This document shows positions 8,332-13,555 of a stretch of DNA of 13,555 bases, piece after piece. The DNA comes from UBA4823 sp034436035 (GTDB lineage: Bacteria > Chloroflexota > Anaerolineae > Anaerolineales > UBA4823), in NCBI GenBank assembly GCA_034436035.1, contig DAOTVW010000061.1:1-13555 (forward strand). Direction: 5' to 3'. The notes under the pieces were generated by a model. That model was not told the origin of the DNA and did not search any database. It saw only the letters and a program-made list of their open reading frames with translations. The position numbers and the translations under genes are program-made. Every line of letters starts with the position of its first letter. The stretch's first letter is position 1.

Positions 8332-8338
8332 TAAATCT

Positions 8339-8926
8339 ATGCAATGGACAACCTTTTATCAAACGGGATGGTTTCAATGGGTTGTATTGCCAATCTTAAT
8401 CATTTTGGCACGTATTTGTGATGTCACCCTGGGTACAATGCGCATAGTATTTTTATCACGCGGCCGAAGATCGATCGCACCTATTTTGGGTTTTATGGAG
8501 GTATTAATTTGGTTATTAGCGATCAGTCAAATTATGCGCAATTTATCCAACCCAATTACCTATCTGGCTTATGCCACTGGATTTGCTTCCGGGAATTACA
8601 TTGGTCTATGGCTGGAAGAAAAATTGGCGATTGGAATGGTGGCGGTGCGGGTTTTCCTGAAAAAGGATAGTGAGCTGCTTGTCCAAAAATTGCAAGACGC
8701 TGGTTTTGGGGTAACGTGTTTAAGCGGGATGGGTACACAAGGCGCCGTAGATATTATCTACACCTTACTCCAACGACGATCTTTATCTAAGGTGATTGAT
8801 TTGATTCATCAGGTAAATCCGAAAACATTTTTCGCGGTGGAAGAAATCCGCAGCGCATCACAAGGTGTGTTTCCAGTGCGACGCTCTTTAGAGCTGGATT
8901 ATTTTGGTCTGATCCGCCATAAATGA
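8339..8926 (+). CDS. DUF2179 / UPF0316 (YebE-like) membrane protein
   Basis: This is a small inner-membrane protein of unknown biochemical role; the family pairs an N-terminal membrane domain (DUF5698) with a cytosolic DUF2179 domain of ligand-binding type. From ATG 8339 it has 195 residues. Hydrophobic segments lie at about 12-25, 48-67 and 72-92. They enclose ARICDVTLGTMRIVFLSRG (about 24-42) and end in GLWLEEKLAIG (about 89-99), both typical of the family. Residues about 100-180 form the soluble domain, with VRVFLKKD, DAGFGVTCLSGMGTQG and FFAVEEIR. The stop TGA (8924-8926) shares its first bases with the ATG of the next small ORF (ATGA, 8923-8926). It is the first gene of the right-hand unit. 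A sensing or transport-linked role for that unit is possible but is inference. Confidence 0.85.
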   Translation: MQWTTFYQTGWFQWVVLPILIILARICDVTLGTMRIVFLSRGRRSIAPILGFMEVLIWLLAISQIMRNLSNPITYLAYATGFASGNYIGLWLEEKLAIGMVAVRVFLKKDSELLVQKLQDAGFGVTCLSGMGTQGAVDIIYTLLQRRSLSKVIDLIHQVNPKTFFAVEEIRSASQGVFPVRRSLELDYFGLIRHK

Positions 8927-9081
8927 AATCCTGCTCAAAATTTATTCTTAATGTTGCAAATGATATTTATGGAGATGCAACTTATCAGCAGAAAATAATT
9001 GGAGAAATGATTAACTCCGCAATTGTGGATGAGAGTGATTGGTGGAAAATGGCAGCTATAAATCAAGGAGGTGAATTTTGA
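8923..9081 (+). CDS. Small ORF (52 aa) coupled to both neighbours
   Basis: Reading from ATG 8923 gives 52 residues starting MKSCSKFILNVANDIYGDAT and ending in ESDWWKMAAINQGGEF. Its start overlaps the stop of the DUF2179 gene as ATGA. Its stop (9079-9081) overlaps the TTG start of the synthetase-like gene as TTGA. It thus fills the whole interval with an open frame and is arranged for translational re-initiation at both ends. It has no Shine-Dalgarno of its own, while the strong site for the next gene lies inside its last codons. The peptide is acidic and probably helical, with one Cys (residue 4), an IYGD motif and a WW pair near the C-terminus. There is no signal peptide and I recognise no family. 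It may be a small partner protein, a substrate peptide, a translational relay, or a chance open frame: 52 AT-rich codons without a stop is unlikely but not impossible. Confidence 0.5.
   Translation: MKSCSKFILNVANDIYGDATYQQKIIGEMINSAIVDESDWWKMAAINQGGEF
9065..9073 (+). promoter_or_regulatory. Strong Shine-Dalgarno for a TTG start
   Basis: AAGGAGGTG is a nine-base match to the 16S rRNA 3' end. Its GGAGG core is six bases before TTG 9078. It decides for the rare TTG start, because no in-frame ATG exists at the position where the conserved N-terminus (NGIVG) begins. Confidence 0.85.
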
Positions 9082-10475
9082 ATGGAATAGTTGGAATAGC
9101 CGCTCCAGGCAAAGGAAAAATCATTAGTGACATGTTGCAAAAAATCGCCCACCGGGGAAAAGAAAGCGGTCGAGTGATGGAGGTCAACGGCGTCACACTG
9201 GGAATGGTTTGGACGCCATATCGAGCATTGCGGGAGTCGATTTTCGATCATCCGGCGCTGGATCATGCCTATGGACAAATATATCGCCAACAACCTCCCA
9301 CAGCCAGCGAACTGGCACGGGAAACTCTCCCCTTTGCGCTGGCGCTCATTACCGCAGATGGCTTATTCCTTGCTCGTGATGCCATGGGAGTCAGGCCACT
9401 GTATTATGGATATACCGCAGATGGTTTATTTTGCTTTGCATCGGAAGTTAAAGCGCTCTTGCACATCGTAAAAGATATTCAAGAATTTCCGCCAGGTTTT
9501 TTCTATAGCGAAAAAAATGGTTGGGAGCAGTTTATTGAATGGCAGTATGGCGAACCTTTAGATATAGAACCTGCGACCGCAGCAAGTGAATTACGACAAA
9601 AGCTCGATCAGGCGGTTGAACGGCGGGTGGTGAGTGAGGTGATGGGTAGCTGGCTCTCAGGTGGATTAGACTCCAGCGCCATTGCCGCTCTTGCAAAACC
9701 AAAAGTAAAAGAATTACATACCTTCGCTGGTGGCAGGGCTGGTTCAACTGATTTAGAACAAGCCCAGCTGGCGGCGAATTTCCTTGGCACGATCCATCAT
9801 GAAATCATGATTAATGATGAAGTTTTAATGGAAACTCTACCGGAGGTGATTTGGGCTTTAGAATCATTTGATGCTTTACTGGTGCGCTCCAGTGTGGTGA
9901 ATTATCTTGTCTCTAAGATGGCAAGTAATTTTGTAGATATAGTCCTATCGGGGGAGGGGGGCGATGAATTATTCGCCGGGTATGATTATTTGAAAAGCAT
10001 AGAGGTGGAAAATCTACAAGAAGAACTGTTGGATATCACCGGTAGTCTACATAATACTGCGTTACAACGGGTAGACCGCTGTGCAGCCGCGTTTGGATTA
10101 ATACCCCAAGTCCCATTTTTAGATCGCAACGTCTTGGAGTTTGCCATTCGTTTACCGGTAGAATATAAGTTACCCAGTGAACCACCGCGCATCGAAAAAT
10201 GGATTTTGCGCCGTGCGTTAGATGGATTACTTCCGCAGCAGATATTACAGCGTCATAAAGAAAAGTTTTGGGCTGGTGCGGGAATTGGCACGTTTTTTGC
10301 CGATTTGGCGGATCAAAAGATAAGCGATGCCGAGTTCAACCGTGAGAAAAGTTTGCCTAATGGCTGGCAAATATCGTCAAAGGAAGAATTGATGTATTAC
10401 CGAATTTTCCGGGAGATGTTTGGCGATCAGGATGATTTAAGCTGGATGGGTCGATCAAAACCATCCCCTTCATGA
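9078..10475 (+). CDS. Asparagine-synthetase-like ATP-dependent amidotransferase lacking the glutaminase cysteine
   Basis: Enzymes of this fold adenylate a carboxylate with ATP and let ammonia or an amine attack it; members include AsnB, beta-lactam synthetase and lasso cyclase. The 465-residue protein starts at TTG 9078. Its first residues are Met-Asn-Gly-Ile-Val-Gly where AsnB has Met-Cys-Gly-Ile, so the Ntn nucleophile Cys2 is replaced by Asn. The glutaminase-like domain is also short (about residues 1-165): HRGKES is present, but the glutamine-binding NGE and GSD motifs of AsnB are not recognisable. ARDAMGVRPLYYG and FASEVKAL remain. The synthetase domain looks intact: PP-loop SGGLDSS (194-200), SGEGGDELFAGY (291-302) and VPFLD (345-349), with strong resemblance to E. 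coli AsnB between them. It should therefore use free ammonia or an amine substrate. It is 13 bases upstream of the B12 gene. A plain ammonia-dependent asparagine synthetase is the main alternative. Confidence 0.87.
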   Translation: MNGIVGIAAPGKGKIISDMLQKIAHRGKESGRVMEVNGVTLGMVWTPYRALRESIFDHPALDHAYGQIYRQQPPTASELARETLPFALALITADGLFLARDAMGVRPLYYGYTADGLFCFASEVKALLHIVKDIQEFPPGFFYSEKNGWEQFIEWQYGEPLDIEPATAASELRQKLDQAVERRVVSEVMGSWLSGGLDSSAIAALAKPKVKELHTFAGGRAGSTDLEQAQLAANFLGTIHHEIMINDEVLMETLPEVIWALESFDALLVRSSVVNYLVSKMASNFVDIVLSGEGGDELFAGYDYLKSIEVENLQEELLDITGSLHNTALQRVDRCAAAFGLIPQVPFLDRNVLEFAIRLPVEYKLPSEPPRIEKWILRRALDGLLPQQILQRHKEKFWAGAGIGTFFADLADQKISDAEFNREKSLPNGWQISSKEELMYYRIFREMFGDQDDLSWMGRSKPSPS

Positions 10476-10488
10476 AAGGAGGATAGCG

Positions 10489-12126
10489 ATGGAAAAAACT
10501 GTTGTGGCGGGAGCATTGGGGGAGTGTGTGCATGTAGCCGGTGTGACAAAGTTCCTGCGCATCGCAGAAGCAGCCGGATGGCGAACCGTCTTTTTAGGAC
10601 CGGCTGTCCCAATGGAACGTTTTCTCCAAGTGGCGAAAGAGGAAAATGCAACATTGATTGGTGTTTCCTACCGCCTGACTCCCCAAACCGGCGAAAGGCT
10701 GCTGGGACAATTCGCTGAAGCTGCCGATGAATTACGAGCACAAGGAGTACGTTTTGTGTTTGGTGGAACACCGCCTGTGGCGGAGAGAGCGGAAAAACTT
10801 GGCTTTTTCGAGAAAGTTTTTCGCGGGGGTGAAGCAGAGGAAGAAGTGTTAGCATTTTTACGCGGCACTTCTCTGGATCAGGGCAGCGCTGAGAGCATTC
10901 CACAATCCACAGTGGAACGAATTTTGTGGAAAGCTCCATATCCTTTGTTGCGCCATCATTTTGGACTGCCAACTTTAGAAGCAACCGAACAGGGGATTCG
11001 CCAAATTGCAGAGGCTAAAGTATTAGACGTAATCTCATTAGGGATTGATCAAGATGCCCAGGAAAATTTCTTCCATCCTGAAAGACAAGATGCTCGCCGA
11101 CGTGGGGCAGGCGGTGTTCCTGTGCGCAGTGCTGAGGATTATCGGCGCTTGTATCAAGCTAGTCGAAGCGGAAATTTCCCATTAATGCGAACCTATTCGG
11201 GCACTGATGATTTCATCCAATTAGCAGAGATGTACGTCGACACCATCCATATTGCCTGGTGTGCCATCCCATTGTTTTGGTTTAATCAAATGGATGGGCG
11301 AGGACCGTGGGATTTAGCTGGTTCTATCCGTGAACATCAGAAAGTGATGCAATGGTATGGGGAGCATGGCATACCAGTGGAGTTGAACGAAGCTCATCAT
11401 TGGGGAATGCGTGAAGCGCCCGATGTCGTGTTTGTGGTCTCTGCCTATTTGGCAGCTTATAATGCGCGTGCATTTGGAGTTAAGGATTACATTGCGCAAA
11501 TGATGTTTAATAGCCCGCCTGGGCATTCGGATGCGATGGATTTGGCAAAAATGCTGGCGCTGCTTGAATTGATCAAAACCCTTGAAAATAGTACCTTCCG
11601 GATCTGGCGGCAAACCCGCACCGGGTTATTAAGCTACCCGGTAGAAATGGAGGCAGCACGAGCGCATCTTGCGACGAGTATCTACGTTCAAATGGCGGTT
11701 AAACCCCATATCGTGCATGTGGTAGGCTTCACTGAAGCAGAGCATGCTGCGACTGCAGCAGACGTGATTGAATCGTGTAAAATGGCGCGCCGGTCAATTC
11801 AGAATGCAATAAATGGGCAGCCAGATATGACACAAGACAGCCGGGTTCGGGAGCGGGTGGAGGAATTGGTAACAGATGCCAAATTATTAATTGAAGCAAT
11901 TCGATCTTTAGCGCCCGCAGAAATACGCGACCCGTTGATAGATCCGTCAACTTTAGCTAAGGCGGTGACCAGTGGGTTATTGGATGCACCGCAATTGAAA
12001 AATAATCGCTTTGCCAGGGGAGACATCTTCACTACAATCGATTCCCGTGGGGCGTGTGTAGTGATCGATGCGGCTTCAGGGAATGTGATCAAAGAACAAG
12101 ATCGCATTCATAAAATATTAAATTAA
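10489..12126 (+). CDS. B12-binding domain fused to a glutamate-mutase-E-like barrel (carbon-skeleton mutase-like)
   Basis: This is a probable adenosylcobalamin-dependent rearrangement enzyme. The 545 residues begin with a B12-binding fold (about 1-125): GECVHVAGV with His15 and Gly18 of the HxxG signature, GVSYRLT (58-64), and the GG pair at 92-93. The Asp of the usual DxHxxG is Cys13. Residues about 150-475 resemble the glutamate mutase E subunit (TIM barrel), best seen in RTYSGTDDFIQLAEMYVD (234-251), KVMQWYGEHGIPVELNEAHH (285-304) and ARAFGVKDYI (327-336). Residues 480-545 form a small tail with LLDAPQLKNN and RGACVVIDAASG. In clostridial glutamate mutase the B12 and barrel parts are separate subunits, so this is a single-chain form. 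Comparing from memory, two of the three arginines that bind glutamate appear replaced. ATG 10489 has AAAGGAGG ending six bases upstream. The fold is well supported; reaction and substrate are unknown. Confidence 0.8.
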   Translation: MEKTVVAGALGECVHVAGVTKFLRIAEAAGWRTVFLGPAVPMERFLQVAKEENATLIGVSYRLTPQTGERLLGQFAEAADELRAQGVRFVFGGTPPVAERAEKLGFFEKVFRGGEAEEEVLAFLRGTSLDQGSAESIPQSTVERILWKAPYPLLRHHFGLPTLEATEQGIRQIAEAKVLDVISLGIDQDAQENFFHPERQDARRRGAGGVPVRSAEDYRRLYQASRSGNFPLMRTYSGTDDFIQLAEMYVDTIHIAWCAIPLFWFNQMDGRGPWDLAGSIREHQKVMQWYGEHGIPVELNEAHHWGMREAPDVVFVVSAYLAAYNARAFGVKDYIAQMMFNSPPGHSDAMDLAKMLALLELIKTLENSTFRIWRQTRTGLLSYPVEMEAARAHLATSIYVQMAVKPHIVHVVGFTEAEHAATAADVIESCKMARRSIQNAINGQPDMTQDSRVRERVEELVTDAKLLIEAIRSLAPAEIRDPLIDPSTLAKAVTSGLLDAPQLKNNRFARGDIFTTIDSRGACVVIDAASGNVIKEQDRIHKILN

Positions 12127-12144
12127 ATATTTAGGAGGTATGAG

Positions 12145-13245
12145 ATGACACCCGATCAACGGATTGTTGTTTTAGGGGCAGGACATGGTGGAAAGGCGAT
12201 GGCGGCTCATTTAGCGTTAATGGGGTACGAAGTAGGCTTATGGAACCGCACTGCGGAAAACATCCAGGTCATCAAAGCCCGTGGAGGAATAGAGCTGGAA
12301 AGTATGGAGCATGGTCCTTCTGGGTTTGGTGAATTAGCTTTAGTGACGGATGATATGCGCCAGGCATTGGAATTTGCGAAACTGGTGATGGTTGTCGTGC
12401 CTTCCTCGGCACATGCGGATATCGCCCGAAGGGCTGCACCATACTTGAAGGATGACCATATCGTCGTGCTAAACCCAGGCCGCACTTTAGGGGCGGTGGA
12501 ATTCGAACGGGTGATCCACAAGGAAGGATGCATTAGTCAACCTTTGATATGCGAAGCAGAAACGTTGATTTACGCCAGTCGTTCAGATGGGCCCGCCCAG
12601 GCGCGCATATTTAGCATAAAAGAAACTGTGCCAATCGCTGCTTTGCCAGCGACCCGCACCGAAGAAGTCTTAGCAGCCTTACATCCGATTTATCCCCAAT
12701 TTATCAATGGAACAAGTGTCTTGCATACGGGATTGAATAATATGGGTGCCATCTTCCATCCAGCACTGACCTTATTGAATGCCGGCAGAATTGAATCTAC
12801 TCGAGGAGATTTTCAGTTTTACATTGAAGGTGTGACCCCATCGGTGGCGCGGGTTTTAGAGGTTCTGGATCGCGAACGGGTTACGGTTGCCTCAGCACTG
12901 GGAATCCGAGCGCGCACTGCGTTGGAATGGTTGAAAATGGCTTATGATGCTACTGGTGAGGATTTGCATGAGGCAATTCACAACCAGCCTGGATATTATG
13001 GGATCAAAGCCCCCGCAGTGTTGAATCATCGTTATATCACGGAGGATGTCCCGATGAGCTTGGTGCCGATTGCCTCCCTTGGGCAACAATATGGCGTATC
13101 CGTGCGCGGTATAGATGCCATCATCCGTCTGGCTTGCATCGTCCATCGTACCGATTACTATCGGCGCGGTCGTACGACAGAAAATTTAGGCATCCATCAG
13201 TTAAGTGTGAGTGAATTAACCAAATATGTGATGGAAGGGGAGTAA
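12145..13245 (+). CDS. Octopine/opine-type NAD(P)-dependent dehydrogenase
   Basis: Opine dehydrogenases reductively join the amino group of an amino acid to an alpha-keto acid, giving a secondary amine dicarboxylate; in metallophore pathways (staphylopine, pseudopaline) they perform the last step. The 366-residue protein has the Rossmann motif GAGHGG at 11-16, a VVVPSSAH segment near 83-90, NPGRT at 110-114, and the family signature NNMGAIFHPALTLLNAGRIE (198-217) with the probable catalytic His205. Near the C-terminus are HRYITEDVPMSLVPIASLG (about 295-313) and an all-helical domain, as in octopine dehydrogenase. Length is typical. ATG 12145 has AGGAGG at 12133-12138, six bases upstream; a nearer ATG at 12140 is out of frame. 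It is the last gene of the unit and its stop lies 7 bases from a convergent gene. Substrates cannot be read from sequence. Confidence 0.92.
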   Translation: MTPDQRIVVLGAGHGGKAMAAHLALMGYEVGLWNRTAENIQVIKARGGIELESMEHGPSGFGELALVTDDMRQALEFAKLVMVVVPSSAHADIARRAAPYLKDDHIVVLNPGRTLGAVEFERVIHKEGCISQPLICEAETLIYASRSDGPAQARIFSIKETVPIAALPATRTEEVLAALHPIYPQFINGTSVLHTGLNNMGAIFHPALTLLNAGRIESTRGDFQFYIEGVTPSVARVLEVLDRERVTVASALGIRARTALEWLKMAYDATGEDLHEAIHNQPGYYGIKAPAVLNHRYITEDVPMSLVPIASLGQQYGVSVRGIDAIIRLACIVHRTDYYRRGRTTENLGIHQLSVSELTKYVMEGE

Positions 13246-13252
13246 CCCTTTC

Positions 13253-13555
13253 CTATTGGTTATTGCTCACCCATAAAAATGAGTTCTTGAACTGGCAGGT
13301 TACATCACCGCTGCCAGAGTACGTCACTAAATAAGCATATCCAGCCGGCAAATCGGTCACGCCGCTTTTATAGCGTGACATCAATAACTGATATTGCTGG
13401 GTGATTTCAGCGCGTTGTTTATTATATGCTTCGAGCTCTTTTTTATACTCCGCCATAGCGTTTTTATCTTTGTTGTTTTGGGGTGGAACAGGGGCTTCGG
13501 GGTAAACGGGCGGAGCAGGGGGTTGGGTGACATCGATGACGGCTATAATAACACC
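13253..13555 (-). CDS. C-terminal part of an unrecognised protein with proline-rich linker (runs off window)
   Basis: The open frame on the minus strand continues without a stop from 13555 to the stop at 13253, giving at least 100 residues. The first Met in the visible part is internal and the start lies outside the window. In order, there is a short hydrophobic stretch (GVIIAVIDV), a proline-rich linker (QPPAPPVYPEAPVPPQ), a charged Lys/Glu/Gln-rich helix of about 30 residues (NAMAEYKKELEAYNKQRAEI and on), and a C-terminal segment with YAYLVTYSGSGDVTC and FLWVSNNQ. This architecture fits a membrane-anchored or secreted protein with a flexible linker, but I do not recognise a family. It converges on the opine dehydrogenase gene with 7 bases between stops. 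The window does not show whether it is related to the operon. Confidence 0.55.
   Translation of the reverse strand, partial: GVIIAVIDVTQPPAPPVYPEAPVPPQNNKDKNAMAEYKKELEAYNKQRAEITQQYQLLMSRYKSGVTDLPAGYAYLVTYSGSGDVTCQFKNSFLWVSNNQ

Larger units (their letters stand above)
8034..8338. other. Divergent intergenic region with repeated GGTAT motifs
   Basis: This 305-base AT-rich gap lies between the SIS gene (- strand) and the DUF2179 gene (+ strand) and must carry the signals for both units. GGTAT occurs on the + strand at 8060, 8076, 8130 and 8197, and once on the - strand at 8143-8139. A TGATCA palindrome sits near 8241-8246, inside a short CTCC/GGAG inverted pair. I see no convincing complete sigma-70 promoter for the + strand unit, no RNA gene and no convincing small ORF. 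Confidence 0.5.

Noticed and set aside
8285..8338. Upstream ATG as the start of the DUF2179 protein
   Set aside because: No Shine-Dalgarno is present there; ATG 8339 has AGGAG at 7 bases and gives the normal family N-terminus.
8923..10475. Lasso-peptide cluster (small peptide plus AsnB-like cyclase)
   Set aside because: There is no leader-peptidase (B2) or RRE (B1) gene and no recognisable leader/core with a Gly/Cys/Ser start followed by Asp/Glu at position 7-9. The next genes are a B12 enzyme and an opine dehydrogenase, which do not fit.
10427..10984. Long antisense open frame (185 codons) across the synthetase/mutase junction
   Set aside because: It lies opposite two well-supported genes, has no ribosome-binding site, and its composition (Pro/Leu/Arg/His-rich) is that of a shadow frame.
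13243..13261. TAACC/GGTTA stem between the convergent stops as a bidirectional terminator
   Set aside because: The 5 bp stem has a 10-base loop and no flanking A/T tracts, so it is too weak to call.
13253..13456. 67-residue protein starting at the Met at 13456
   Set aside because: The frame stays open to the window edge through a plausible proline-rich linker and there is no ribosome-binding site at 13456, so this Met is internal.

Overview
The window looks like a bacterial chromosome segment of moderate GC with closely packed genes. The gene families suggest an anaerobic Chloroflexota lineage (Anaerolineae-like): a non-pyrrolysine MttB homologue, an S9 peptidase, an M20 amidohydrolase, a two-SIS-domain sugar-phosphate deaminase and a DUF2179 membrane protein. 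The taxonomy is an inference from gene families and sequence style, not from a marker gene. No rRNA, tRNA, CRISPR array, insertion sequence or long repeat was found.

Left block (54-4599, + strand): an MttB-family methyltransferase, an S9-family serine peptidase with an intact catalytic triad, and an M20 amidohydrolase, separated by short gaps. They read like a catabolic set for peptides, acylated amines or methylated amines. Middle block (4605-8033, - strand): a two-domain SIS sugar-phosphate isomerase/deaminase, then an SDR oxidoreductase that overlaps an unrecognised 491-residue protein by 4 bases. The left and middle blocks converge with only 5 bases between the two stop codons.

A 305-base divergent region (8034-8338) separates the middle block from the right block. 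It holds five copies of GGTAT counting both strands, two of them forming an inverted repeat over a possible extended -10 for the SIS gene.

Right block (8339-13245, + strand) is the most interesting part. It reads as one transcription unit: a DUF2179 membrane protein; a 52-residue small ORF that overlaps both neighbours (ATGA at one end, TTGA at the other); an asparagine-synthetase-like enzyme that starts at TTG and has Asn where the glutaminase Cys2 should be; a fusion of a B12-binding domain to a glutamate-mutase-E-like barrel; and an octopine/opine-type dehydrogenase. The last three genes have near-perfect AGGAGG ribosome-binding sites at the same 6-base spacing. An ATP-dependent amide or lactam former, a carbon-skeleton mutase and an opine dehydrogenase together suggest an undescribed small-molecule (opine-like) pathway. 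The substrate assignments are inference.

At the right edge (13253-13555, - strand) is the C-terminal part of a gene that runs off the window: a proline-rich linker, a charged helix and a small C-terminal segment.
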